A stretch of 64,000 nucleotides of DNA from Pyropia yezoensis (lineage: Eukaryota > Rhodophyta > Bangiophyceae > Bangiales > Bangiaceae): contig CM020620.1 in NCBI GenBank assembly GCA_009829735.1, forward strand, positions 13,575,420-13,639,419, given 5' to 3'. A program made the translations under genes and the position numbers. Position 1 is the first letter of the stretch. Every line of letters begins with the position of its first letter. The notes beneath the pieces were generated by a model. It did no database searches. It saw only the letters and a list, made by a program, of their open reading frames with translations, and was not told where the DNA came from. This document shows, piece after piece, positions 52,470 through 63,681 of the stretch.

Positions 52470-53939
52470 TGTTATTAAGCCGTGCTATGGTGGTTGTGGA
52501 GGGGGGTTTGAATCTGGGGCGGCTGCCTCGTGCACGAGGGTTTCGTCTTGTGGGCTTTTGGTCATGAGAGTGTCTGTCGTGTGAGGACGCGGCGGAGATG
52601 GAGCTTTTTTGGCGTCCTCTGTCCGATGTGAGAGTGTCTTTCTTGTGTTTATGGGTGCTCCAGGAATGGGGGCTCTCTTGTGTCGAGGGCCGGCCGTGTG
52701 CGTGTGTAGCTGGCCTGTTTGGAGGCGCCAGAGCTCGTGTTGCTCCCGTGCGTGCAGGCTGCGAGTCTTTTTTTATGTCGCGGGCTCGAAGAGTGGAGTA
52801 AACAGAAAGGCTTCATCTCGAGGCAGTTGTCATACGCTCGTTTGCGGGTGCATCACTCGGCCCGCGCAGTACGACCACACTAGCCACTTGCTGCGCAGCC
52901 ACTCCACAACCCCCACCGCCCCTGTGTGCCCCCCCATGCTTGTCCAACCCCCCGCGCTTCTTCCCGCCGGGGCGCCACTGCTGCCGAGATTACGCCGCCA
53001 GCCGGGCCTGCGGCCGCCGCCATGCCTGCTGCTACCGTAGACAAGCCTGCTGCTACTGCCGCCATGCCTGCTGCGCCCGCCGCCACCAGAGAAGCCATGC
53101 CTGCTGCTGCCGCCGCCGCCAGCGAGCCCTGCCTGCTGCTGCCGCCACCACTGCTGTCGACGCCACGCCGCCCGCCGTGCCTGCCGCCACCTCCGCCTCG
53201 GCCGCCGTGCCTGCTATAGCCGCCCCCGCCGCCAACACAACTATGCATGCTGCTGCCCCTGCCACCACGAGCGCAGCGCCTGCTGCTGTCGCCACCACTG
53301 CTGCAGACGCCACCGCCGCAAAGGCGCCGCACGCCGCCGCTGCTGCCGCCGCCGCGAGCCGTGGGCTGGCCACGCGGGACAAGAGTCGTCTCGGCAGCCG
53401 CGGCCGCACCGCGGTGCTGGTGAGCTTGTTGGCTGCGGCGTGGCGCGGGCTTTACACGAAGAGGGTGAGTTGAGACAAGCAGGGGAGGTCGGGTGCGCAC
53501 ACGGCCAACGGACATGTGAGCAAGAACATGGGAAGACGAGGAACGTGCTGGGAATGCGGCAAGGTCGCGCAACGATCTGCAACGATCGTCGCAGAGGTCT
53601 TGCGGTCGAGTGGAGCGCTGTGCAGGGCATGCCTAGAACGCTGTTAGATCGAGCGTCGGAACACACAAAAATGCATCGCGGGGCATGCCTTGCTGGAATT
53701 CGCAGTTTGCCAGACCACGTCTGGGCAGTTCTGATGGTACATGAGTGTCGGTCTCTGAATGAGTGCGCATGAAAAGTGGCGGACCCGCACACGCCGATGT
53801 TGGGAACGACATGGGCAACGTTCACGCTATCACATCTGATGTCGGCTAGAGCCAAAACAGCGTCGAGACGAACAATTCAAACGCGCCTTCTGCACACAGG
53901 AACAGCTGATTACACTAAAAAACGGATGCGCGCAGCCGA
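52470..53939. other. Spacer with a cgcctgctgctg minisatellite; no gene seen
   Basis: 52990-53330 repeats atgcctgctgctgccgcc-like words, open on both strands. The flanking 52470-52900 and 53450-53930 have ordinary composition and only short frames. Confidence 0.5.
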
Positions 53940-53979
53940 TTGCAGGTTTCTAAGGAACACGGTCTTGGACCCACTGCGC
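53940..53979 (+). repeat. 40-bp dispersed repeat, copy 2
   Basis: Inverted match of 10556-10595, 39 of 40 positions. Followed by a hairpin-like ggggtggacag...ctgtccacccc (53984-54010) that the other copy lacks. Confidence 0.8.
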
Positions 53980-54581
53980 AGGGGGGTGGACAGGCAGTTC
54001 TGTCCACCCCGCCCAGGCCCAACCGCGACGGACGACCGGTCAGAGAGGCCGCAAGGAGTTGAGAGGAGCCACTTACGGGCACAGCGCTTCCCCACGGCTC
54101 CCCGCTACGTTGAGGCCACGCGTCCCGATACGTGCTGCGCTGCGATTTGCCCCAGGGACGGGAAAATAACCCGAGCTCTACGGGGTACGTTCCGTGCGCT
54201 ACAACCAGTACGTGGCGGAATACACAGGGCCTCTTTATTTTTCTCGGGGCACCTCGGAAGCGTCGACCACGCCCCATCTCGTCAGCTACCCCGTGTGGGG
54301 GGAGCACCCCGGAAGCGTCGGCCACGCCCCTCCTCCCCACTCCCCCGACTATCACCCAAGCCCCTCTCCTGGCCGCCGGAACACATCGTCCACACGCCCA
54401 CCAGGCCGCGGGTACGGAAGAAAAACAACCAAACTACACTCGGATGCAACATATAGCAGAGGAAAAAAACAACGAGACACAAGGACACGCCGCATGGAAA
54501 AAAAAACGTACACATAACCAGAGAACGACTGTTTATCAAATGCATGACAAAATACACAAGAAGCTCAACAAAGAAAAAAGC
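53980..54581. other. Spacer with a duplicated cggaagcgtcg-ccacgcccc word
   Basis: The word occurs at about 54257 and 54310. 54410-54600 is A-rich and probably the 3' flank of the ankyrin gene. No ORF supported. Confidence 0.45.
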
Positions 54582-55835
54582 TCACGTACGACCGAGAGAG
54601 CGACCGGGTAATATGCGGGCTAACAGCGCCTCTACAACAACGTCATAAAAGTTCGCCTCCCACACAACGCGCAGGGAGGGCGCCACCGCCTGGGGGATCA
54701 GACGCGCGACGGTCGCGAGCCACTCGGCCTTGGCGGCCTCTCGTTCCTGCTCCGACATCCGGTGGGCGTCGTCGAGCAACCGCTGGAGGAGTGTGCGCTT
54801 GACCTTGAATAACCGGACATTGGAGCTCGCCCGCGCGCGAGCGCCCCACCCAAGTAGGACCGTAATGATGCCTTTCACGGCTTCTAGGCTGATGGCACTG
54901 TCCAGGACGAAAGAAACCATAAGGTCGAGTGCCGTGCGGTCATCGTCGTCTTTCACGTCAACGTCCGCACCCGCGGCCAGCTGCGCCGCCACCACCTCCG
55001 TTCGACCGTTGCGAACCGCATGGTGCAGTGGGGAGCTGCCATACTGGTCGGTCGCGTGCACCGCCGCGCCCGCATTCAACACCGCCGCCACCACCGCCGT
55101 GTGACCGAAGCGGGCCGCATCGTGCAGCGGGGTGTCGCCACGCTGGTCGGTCGCGTCCACGGCCGCGCCCGCATTCAACAGCGCCGCTACCATCGCCGTG
55201 TGATCGTTGCGGGCCGCAGCGTGCAGCGGGGTGTTGCCACGCTGGTCGGCCGCGTCTACGGCCGCGTTCGCGGCCAGCAGCGCCGCCACCACCGCCGCGT
55301 GACCGTTGCGGGCCGCAGCGTGCAGCAGCGTGGTGCCAACGTCGTCGGCCGCGTCCACGGCCGCGCCCGCATTCAAAAGCGCCGCCACCACCGCCGTGTG
55401 ACCGTTGCGAGCCGCAGCGTGCAGCGGGGTGTTGCCACGCTGGTCGGCCGCGTCTACGGCCGCGTTCGCGGCCAGCAGCGCCGCCACCACCGCCGTGTGA
55501 CCGTTGCGGGCCGCAGCGTGGAGCGGCGTGGTGCCAGCGTCGTAGGCCGCGTCCACGGCCGCGCCCGCATTCAAAAGCGCTGCCACCACCGCCGTGTGAC
55601 CGTTGCGGGCCGCACCGTGCAGCGGGGTGGCGCCCCACTGGCCGGTCGCGTCCAGCACAGCGTTCGCATCCAGCAGCACCGCCACCACCGCCGTGTGACC
55701 GTTGCGGGCCGCAGCGTGCAGCGGCGTGGTGCCAACGGCGTCGGTCGTGTCCACGGCCTCGCCCGCATCCAGCAGCGCCGCCACCCGCTTCGCGTCACCG
55801 ATTCTTGCGGCCTTGTGGAGACGCGCCGCGACCAT
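54582..55835 (-). CDS. Ankyrin-repeat protein
   Basis: ATG at 55835, 417 residues. About nine 33-residue ankyrin repeats cover residues 3-305, most nearly identical (GNTPLHAAARNGHTAVVAALL). DNA repeats have a 99-bp period, so the array has expanded or been homogenised recently. The last repeat is degenerate (DDDDRTALDLMVSF). Residues 310-417 form a helical, non-repeat tail (EAVKGIITVLLGWG, KRTLLQRLLDDAHRMSEQEREAAK) that may be an effector or packing domain. Ankyrin stacks bind proteins; the partner is unknown. No membrane segment is visible. Confidence 0.9.
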   Translation of the reverse strand: MVAARLHKAARIGDAKRVAALLDAGEAVDTTDAVGTTPLHAAARNGHTAVVAVLLDANAVLDATGQWGATPLHGAARNGHTAVVAALLNAGAAVDAAYDAGTTPLHAAARNGHTAVVAALLAANAAVDAADQRGNTPLHAAARNGHTAVVAALLNAGAAVDAADDVGTTLLHAAARNGHAAVVAALLAANAAVDAADQRGNTPLHAAARNDHTAMVAALLNAGAAVDATDQRGDTPLHDAARFGHTAVVAAVLNAGAAVHATDQYGSSPLHHAVRNGRTEVVAAQLAAGADVDVKDDDDRTALDLMVSFVLDSAISLEAVKGIITVLLGWGARARASSNVRLFKVKRTLLQRLLDDAHRMSEQEREAAKAEWLATVARLIPQAVAPSLRVVWEANFYDVVVEALLARILPGRSLGRT

Positions 55836-56993
55836 CGTGCTGTCGCCGCGGACGCGCGGCGACCCCGGCGACGCTCGCCAACGGCTGCCTCACCCCGCGC
55901 GGTTACCCCCCCCCCCCTGGCTGGGCCACGCCGCAGGAGCCACCCCACACCCCCCCCCGCCGCGTCCGCCCGGGGCGGGACAGGGGGGGGGGGGGGAGGG
56001 GGCGGGGGGGAAAGAGCCGGCAGTGCGCCCCCACGCACACCCGAGGCACGGGCGGCAACGAGACCGCCGCCGCGACGAGTGGAAGAGGGCGGCAGCGGCG
56101 GCGCGCTCGGCAGAGGCGGCAAAGGGCGGCCGCGTCGGCGCGTCCGCGGTCGCAGCAATGACCGGCAGACGACACGAGCGAGGCAGGCCGCCTGAGGTTG
56201 CCGCCGTCGTGGCCGCTCTTCGTCGCCAGGCGGGCGAGACCGGCGCGCACCGATCGGCGGGTCGCGAGCCGGTGGTCGGCGGTGGCGGCGAGGGGGAGCC
56301 GTCTGCACGGCGGGCGCAGCGCAGCAACCCGTCGTGCGCGCCCGCCCCGCGTCGTCACGGAACGGAAAGATGGGGCTCTTACGCCGAGAGAGCGTGACGG
56401 CACCGCGCTAGGTCGGCCTGCAGAGGCCGCCAGTCACGGTGGGACGTTGCAGCGTGCGTGTGGCGCCGAGGGCGGCAAGCAGCCGCCCCGCTGGCCACAC
56501 CCGCGGGGCGACGCAGGGAAGGGGGGCATGCCTCAGTGGGGGTGGCCCAGAGACAGACAGACGCCTCGAACGCACGGCCACGAGGGCCCGCGCATTGCTG
56601 TGCCGCGTCACGCCGCCAACTCAACGTGCACGTGTATTGTTCCCCGAGGAGTCGCTCCCTCACCCAGTCGCGTGGCCAAATCCGGGCAGTGCCCGCACCC
56701 GCCCTGTCATGATCGCCGCGACAGCGTACAGTACAGCCTGTACCCGGTTACATGCGCCCCTTGTATGACAGGGGGTCATGAAAGTGGGAGGATCGCGATC
56801 GTACCGGCCTGGGACTCGACCGGAAGGCATCCCGATCGTCCATGTCATACAGCTCGAAACGTGATGAATTGAATAACGCAATGGTAGAATCAGCGAAATC
56901 CCTTCCTACTTGGTGAAAAGACACGAATATGGCCAGAGAAATCCTGTGAAGGGACTCGTACAAGGCATACGGCGAGGTTGCTGCCAGGGTGCA
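55836..56993. other. GC-rich upstream region of the ankyrin gene and spacer
   Basis: Runs of C and G at 55907-55916 and 55984-55996. Frames on both strands are open by composition. 56640-56990 has ordinary composition and no long frame. Confidence 0.4.
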
Positions 56994-57206
56994 TCAACGT
57001 AGTGCAGAATGGTGCCAAGAGCGTGTACACACTCGACAGCTTGTGGACATTGCAGCCGTGTGTCTCATGCCGACAAAAACAGTCTCCACGGGGGAGGCGG
57101 CGGCCAGGGAGGGGAGGGTGACGGTGGTAAGGGAGGGAGCGGCGCTGGCGGTGGTGGCGACGGCGGCCACCACCGCCAGGGCTGCAAGAAGGACCTCGGT
57201 CACCAT
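56994..57206 (-). CDS. Possible small secreted peptide or first exon
   Basis: ATG at 57206 gives about 70 residues whose first 25 (VTEVLLAALAVVAAVATTAS) look like a signal peptide. The rest contains four Cys/Met-rich turns. It may be an exon rather than a full gene. The plus strand is also open. Confidence 0.22.
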   Translation of the reverse strand: MVTEVLLAALAVVAAVATTASAAPSLTTVTLPSLAAASPVETVFVGMRHTAAMSTSCRVCTRSWHHSALR

Positions 57207-60200
57207 GATGAGAGGAGGGCCCTCGTCCCGATGTGACAAGACGGTAAAGGGATGACCCAGCACGACGGGGATCCCTGGTGCGTACGTCGTGGATGCAGCC
57301 AGTAGCGCCGAAAGGGGGGGAGAGGTTGGGTGGGTACGCTGGGGGGGCTGAGGGGCGGCGGCTGCAGGTGGCCGCGCCGGGCACCCTCCCGCGACTTCCT
57401 GCTCTCCTTTTGTAGGTGCCCGAGCGGTGGGCACGAGTGCACGCCGGCGGCAAACCAGCAGGCGGCCGAGCGAACCACCGCCATTTGATCAATGGAGGCC
57501 CCCGCCGCTACATACCTACCCTGCCACGCGAATGAGGCGCCAGCCCTCAGAGCGGGGCCCGCGGCGCAGCGCATCGCCGGCGGCGCGCCGCTTGCGAGCT
57601 TGAGGAGGGGAAGGGTGCCTGTCGAGCCTCCCCCCCCCGGCATCCACGCCCCGAAGCCTGCGGAGCACCTGTTGCGCCAACCACACAGCCGACCAGCCAT
57701 TCCAAGCAAGAGGAGAAGGGATGAGCGGTCAACCATGACGAACCGTTCCGCACAGGACGGTTGACGGGGCTACGTCAACCCCCTTTCGCGCGGACCCCCG
57801 TCGGCACACCACTCCTCGTCGGCTACTCGGGTAAGGCCCGAAGTGTCAATGCGACGAAGGCAGCCGACTCCGTGGCACGCGGGACGGCGGGGCCGCTGCT
57901 GTGAGCTTTTTTTGTCCCGGAAGACGGGTGGCGCGCGTGTGACGCGACACCGTCAAAACGGGCGGTCGTTACAGGGCGAGCGCGCAGGGTGGCGGAGGTC
58001 GGCAGAGTTCAGGCACAAATGGCGCCTCTGCAGAGGGATACGTACGACAGGGGACTGTCGTCGTGCAATCGACTTGTACACCCTGTACCCCATTCATGGA
58101 GCGCAGCTCAAGCTCAGGCGGGGTCAAGACCTCCGTCTCGGGCAGCTGGGCTCGCTCATTGATGGACACAGGAAGAAAACGTCGCCCGCCGGTGCTCGCT
58201 GAGCTGGCTGGGAAAGGGGGCGCGGGCGGCCGTATCGACGGGTGGGCTGATCGGCTGCAGAGGCAACCGTTTCGCTTCTTTGGGCCCCGGGAGTGTGTGG
58301 GGTCGACAAGGATGTGTGAAGGGGGACAGAGGTGCTCCGAGTTGCGGTGGCTCCTCTACCGAGGGGTGCGCCTTCGACGGGGCGGCACCGGAACGTTGGG
58401 GTGTCACTTGGAGCCATGCATTGTCAGCACCACTGCCCTCGGGGCGGTATTGGCGGCAATGCCTCGGCCGTGAGCTGTTTGATCAACCGGAGGCAGGGAT
58501 ATGTTCACGCTTCCCCCGCTGAGAGCACTGGCTGTCTGGTGTGTGTCGTGGCTTCGATTGGATGGGTGGCTCATCGGTCGGGGCCCACTGAAGGGTGGTG
58601 CTGTCGCAGCATGGACGCAGAGGGCAACACGCCAGAGGGCCGCGCCCGCACCGTGTCGGCCAGTGGTCCGTTGTTCTGGTAGCAAGCGACGTGGCCCAGG
58701 TCGTGTCCGGTGAGTCCAGTATTGTTACTTGTGGTAAGATTTTTTTCGTTAATTGTATTGTGTTGTACTGGAGTTGGTGGACCGCCAATGCAGTCTGGCA
58801 GCCACCTGTACATCGGCGTGGACGGCATAGCATGTTCTCGGTGGGCGCACCTGCAGGGAGGCATGCTACACCAGCTGGTGGCAGCGACGGGGCGCCCCAG
58901 GGCTGCTGGTGGCAGGTCCCACTGCAGCACGGCAGCCGGGCCACGGGCAAGTCTGGCTCCCGCTGCTGCTTGGCAGCGACTACGTGGGTCGTTAAGACAG
59001 GCGCGGGTGCACCCATCAAGCGGTTCGTGCCTTGCAGCCCCATCGCCTCCATTCACCAAGTGGCCGCATCTGCCGGGCGCGGACGCGGAGCCCGCGCGCC
59101 GCGTTGAGGTGGCCAACGCGCATACAATCCCACACGAGGGGGGGAGCTCAGTGGCTGGTGCGAAGGGGAAAGGGAGGACGGAGCCACAGACCAACAGACG
59201 GGAATGCGCCGGGTGGCGGGAGTATACCTACCGTGGGCGGTACGGCCGGCCCGGTCACCGTTGCAAATGGGCGGTCTCGCTGCGTACGGTTGCCAAGAGG
59301 ACGTGTTGCACCGTCCTTGAAGGTTAGAGAGCGGCTGCCCCCCCACAGCCCGCGCACGCTGCACAGTCCCGACGGGCCCAGCAGCGACTGTGGTCACGAC
59401 CTCGTGTCCCGCAGGTCGCACTGGCGCTCGTCTCGGCGAGGGCGGCGACGGCAAGGCGGCGGGCGGCGACGACGAGGCGGCAGGCGGCGACCCGGGCAAG
59501 GTCACCCAGGTCAGTGCATCACCAAGGGGCGAGCCCGCTCGCCTCTTGTTCTATTGTCTTCGACGTGTGGCAGAGCTATCCCCGTGAGCGGCCGCCCAAC
59601 CCCGTGCCGTCCCGCGCCGACCGCTGATCCCGGTTCGCCGTTCCCCTCGCTGACAGCCACCCGCCTCTGGCTCGCGGCCGCCCCTGCTGGGGTCTCCCGC
59701 CGCCAGCCGCTTGGGTGCGTTTGACGCCTCATTGCGTGTGATGTGCTCGTGGTCTTGGGCGGGGCGGCGGCAGGCGGGAGGGGAAGCTCCCGGCACGCTA
59801 CCACCAGGCCGCGGCGTTCTGCCGCCGCCTGGATCGCGGGGGCAAGGTGGCTCGAGTGGGGGGGGGACAGGCCGGACGCCAGCCGCCCAGAGGCCGGGCC
59901 GGCCTGGCCAGGTGGGCGGATTGGGCAGCGCAAAGACCAGCGGCGGACGGCACCGGGCGCGCTGGTCGGGAAAGGCGGCCGGCAGCTGGGCCAGACGACC
60001 ACCGCCGTCACCCGAGCTGACAGCGGCGGCTCCAAACTGTCGGCAACATCCTGTTGGCCGTTGCCAGTGGCCAGTGCCGCGGGGCCGCCACGTGCCGCCA
60101 GCTCGTTGGTCGGTGGCCTGCAGGCCGCACGAAGGGGACGGCCGTGCCGCGGGACCCCCTCTCCAGAGCGCTCCCTGTGCGCATGTGGGGAGGCGGAACC

Positions 60201-61029
60201 AAGAGGACGAGTCGTGGTGGGCACCGCCGCCCCCGTGTGCCAGGCATTTGATCTCGGGGGCAGTGGCGGCGCCCGCGCGCCGCGGCGGCCTCTCGGACGG
60301 GCGGCTGTGTCCGCCTCGGCGGCCGCGGCACGGATCCCCCCCCGCGCGGCCTGGCCTGCGATGAGCGCTGCCACTCCCAGTGGTCGACTGGCGGGCACCC
60401 GGCTCGCCACCACCCCCACACGGGGAGTCCGTAGCTGCCAAACAGGTGCCTGAGGCGGAGCGCGCGCGGCCGCTGGTTGGCTGGGCGGCCACCACCCGCG
60501 TATCGGCTCCCCGCGCTGCCCCTCACCCCTTCCTCCCTACCCCTTTAACGTACCATCCCGCTCGCCGGAATCCCTGTCGAGGATTGCGTTTTTTTTCCTG
60601 GCTCCCCCCCCGCGTCACGCCAGCAGCAATCCCCTGTGGCGGCACCGCCGGCATAGCTGCCCGGCGGAGGTCGTGGGCGGCGCTCTGCGGCAGAGCGCGT
60701 GCCACGGCGGGACTTTACCGCCGTCGCCGGCGGCGGCGTGACCTCGCACTGACAATCCCTCGAGCTACCGGGGCGGTGCGCCGCGGCCGCGGGGTCCGCC
60801 ACCTCGCCGGGCGCGGCCCGTTGAGACAACCTCCCCCACCCTCCCAACCTCCTCCAGTCGCACCCGCTCCTCTTGCCGGGAGCCGCCACCCCCCCTACCC
60901 ACCCGCCACGCGCCACCCCGCCTCCACTCTTCGTCCCCCTCTCCTGCCGCCCCCCCCCGCTCGCCTCTTTTCCCTCGGCAAGGAGCGTGGCACGTCGTCC
61001 CCTCTCCCCCCCCCCCGGCGGCGAGCCCC
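57207..61029. other. Spacer without a supported gene; probable 5' region of the binding-protein gene
   Basis: 57240-59350 mixes ordinary and GC-rich DNA with only short or two-strand open frames. 59400-60500 is GC-rich and open on both strands. 60530-61030 leads into the signal peptide of the next gene in an open frame with no ATG, so that gene's start exon may lie here. Confidence 0.4.
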
Positions 61030-62133
61030 CCACGCTCGCCGCGGCCGCCGGCCCGCCGCTGTGCTGGCGGTGGTAGCGGCGGCGGCGGTGGTGGCGGCGG
61101 CGGCGACCGCCCGCCCGGCGGCGGCGCAGGAGTGCCTATCGCCCGTCACCACCTGCGACGGGTCGGTGGACCTCTTCCCGACAAAGATTGACCCCATCCG
61201 CCACTCGACGACGCTCACCAACCTCGCCTACACCCCCGTCTATGCCGAAATTGACGTGACCGTGGAGGAGGGGGAGCCCCCCCTCCGGTACCGCTTCGTG
61301 CGGTGCGGGTGTGTGGGGGTGGCCCCCGCCGGCGGGCGGACAGTCGTGGCCGTCCCGCCAGCGCGGCTGTACGTGGGCGACACCTCCAAGCTCTCGCAGC
61401 TGGCCACCGAGGTCAGCGCCCTGGACCGGGTGGCCGTCATTGGCAACGTGTTTGTCACCTACTCGCCGACGGTGCGGCGGCGGGTCGAGGCGGGCCTGAC
61501 CCGCTCCCTCGTCACGGACCCGTCTGTGTTTAGCGCCGACTATTCGCAGCTGCTCAACAACACCGTCACGGGGGGGGGGGACGGCCGCGGTCCGCTGCTC
61601 GCGCTGGTACCGTCTCGGGACCGTGGCAGGTTTGTCAATGAGACGGGAAAGGCAGTTCCGTTTGTGAGCGTCGGGGAGCTCCTCGAGCTCACCCCTCTCG
61701 GCCGCGCCGAGTATGTCCAGTTACTCGCCCTCTTCACCGACCGGCCGACGCAGGGCAACACCGCGTTTGCGTTTATCCGCTCGTCGTACGAGGCGTCCAT
61801 GGCGGCTGCGGCGGCCGCGGTGCGGCGGCCATCGGTCCTCGTTGGATTTTCTTTTGGTGACGCGTGGACGCAGCCGGCAGAACGCTCCTACGCGGCGGCG
61901 CTGCTGGCGGACGCAAACCTGGACCACTGGTACCAGTCGGACAACGCGACCGTCGCGACCAGCCTGGACCTCCCCGCGACGGTGGCGGACTTTGGCAGTG
62001 CGGACCTGTCGATCAACGCGGGGCTCTTCCCGGGCTCCCCCGACCTCACCCTCGACACGCTGCTGGCGGCCAACGCCACCCAGACCGAGTTGGCCTTTTC
62101 CCGCCTCGAGGCGGTCCGCTGCGGGCAGGTGTG
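61030..62133 (+). pseudogene. Secreted periplasmic-binding-protein-like gene, truncated by element D
   Basis: The protein starts in an open frame without ATG, so its first exon is unplaced. A signal peptide (AVLAVVAAAAVVAAAATARPAAAQ) precedes a mature region beginning ECLSPVTTCDGSVDLF. YRFVRCGC, VVAVPPARLYVGDTSKLSQLATEV, RVAVIGNVFVTYSP, FAFIRSSYEASM and VLVGFSFGDAWTQPAE follow. The GxxDxxS-L-x-x-L order and the paired strand-helix units resemble ABC-type iron- or cobalamin-complex binding proteins (BtuF/FeuA fold), which some algae carry as secreted proteins. Substrate unknown. An LTR begins at 62134 inside the coding frame, replacing the C-terminus with LTR-encoded residues. Confidence 0.6.
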
Positions 62134-62672
62134 TGTAGCAGTACTCCCAACCACCAACCCCGAGTCAGGGAAGGAAGAGGAGTATTGCCGATATCCCAAC
62201 TTGGGACACCGGAAGCAAGCACCTCCACACAGCCGAACACGGAACTTGCGTGTGGTGAGCGGGTCCACTCACCAAGGCACGAACAAGATGTGTCGGAGCC
62301 AGACGGTGTTTTCTTGCTTGGCCAGCCAAGGTGGGCCCTCCCCGCCTTGCTGTCCCTCCTTATCAACCCTCCTCACACGCTCACGCAACCCCTCAAAACA
62401 CTCAGAAAATGAACCCTCAAACAAACCAATCATATCACTCCACATGCAAAGCACTCAAAGCGTAGAAATCCGTCTGGCTCCCGTGCAAAAATCCCAAGAA
62501 ACAAATACCAGCAGCATTACCCTGCTCTAGTATGTCGGAAGTCCTAGTCGAGTTTCCGTCCAGAAGTCAGAAGTTTCACCATCGTGGGTCGGGTGAATTT
62601 CGACTTCCGGTCAGGTCCACTTGACCCGAATCTCCAAAGTGTTGGTACCGAATTCCGGCCCAATCTCCCACA
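62134..62672 (-). repeat. Element D LTR (probable 3' LTR)
   Basis: The left end matches 1-292 in reverse. I place the right end at ...caatctcccaca because a purine tract follows on the minus strand. That boundary is inferred; 539 bp if right. Confidence 0.55.
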
Positions 62673-62685
62673 TTTCCCCCTTCTC
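62673..62685 (-). other. Possible polypurine tract of element D
   Basis: The minus strand reads GAGAAGGGGGAAA just before the inferred LTR end. Confidence 0.45.
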
Positions 62686-63681
62686 AAAAGTCCAGCCGTC
62701 CCGGTGGACGTCCAATCAGCTGCGAGTCGCAGGGACCGGGAGAGGAGGGTGCAATTCCCGAGCCGGGATGCAAAGTACGGTGCATCGCTGGCGTCTAGCG
62801 TGCACCAGGGTTACGCCGGGGTTGCACTCGCGTCCGGCGGGGCCCTCCGGGAGAGGCAGTCCCTCTCCGTGGGGTGTGTTCTCTGCCCTAACCTGGGTAG
62901 AGGAGCCCCCTTCACGCGAAACAGGTGTGGGGGAAAGTCGTCCCCCACCTGGTCAGGGTGCTCCACGGGTGGACTCCCGTGTGGGTGGGCCCCCTAACCT
63001 GGGTGTCGGCGTTCCTCCGCCACACCCCCTGCCCCTCAACTGGAGGAGTAGGGCGTCGACGTTCTCACTCGGAACGTCCACCTGCACCTGCCCCTTCAGT
63101 TGGGGTACGGTTGCTCTCGGGGGGTCGGGTTGTGTCCCCCCCTTAGAGCTTGATCCACCCCCAGCTGGCTCTCTGCGGGGTGTTCCTCGCTCCTTTCCCC
63201 CCCCCCTTCTAGTCAGGGTTGAGGGGTGTGCGCACCCCGAGTTGGGGGTGTTGCACTCGGTCGCCGGCGGTGGTACTCGGCCGCCGGTGCGGGGTCTTCT
63301 CTCCCCTTCGTGTGTGCGGGCGGGTGTGTGTCTTCCCGCCGCTGCTCCCTCGCGTCGGCGGGTCTGTCTCTTCCCGCCGTGCGGTTTGTGTCGCCGCTTG
63401 GGGTGGTGTCTTCCCCTTCCCTGCCCCTGTGTCGGGCGTCTTCGTTGTCGGTGGGGGCGTGGGTTGTGTCCCCCCCTTGTTGCTCTTCGTCGGCGGGGTT
63501 GTGTTTTCCCCGCGCTGCCCATTGTGTCGGGCTTCTTTGTTGTCGTTGGGGGGTGTGGGTCGTGTCCCCCCCCTGTTGTTCAAGGCCCAGGTTGAGTTAA
63601 CCTGGTGGCGGTCAAGGAGGGGTAGCGGGTCGTATTCCCCCCCCGTGCTCAACCTCACCGAGTTGGTCAAGGTTATTCAAG
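62686..63681 (+). other. Leader region of the element D antisense ORF
   Basis: About 1 kb of GC-rich DNA with imperfect tandem repetition. A unit around ctgtgtcgggcgtcttcgttg at about 63424 recurs near 63523, and gtgtccccccc-type words recur throughout. Open frames overlap on both strands. Confidence 0.45.

Noticed and set aside
55020..56195. Plus-strand frames of nearly 400 codons
   Set aside because: Antisense shadows of the 99-bp ankyrin repeats.
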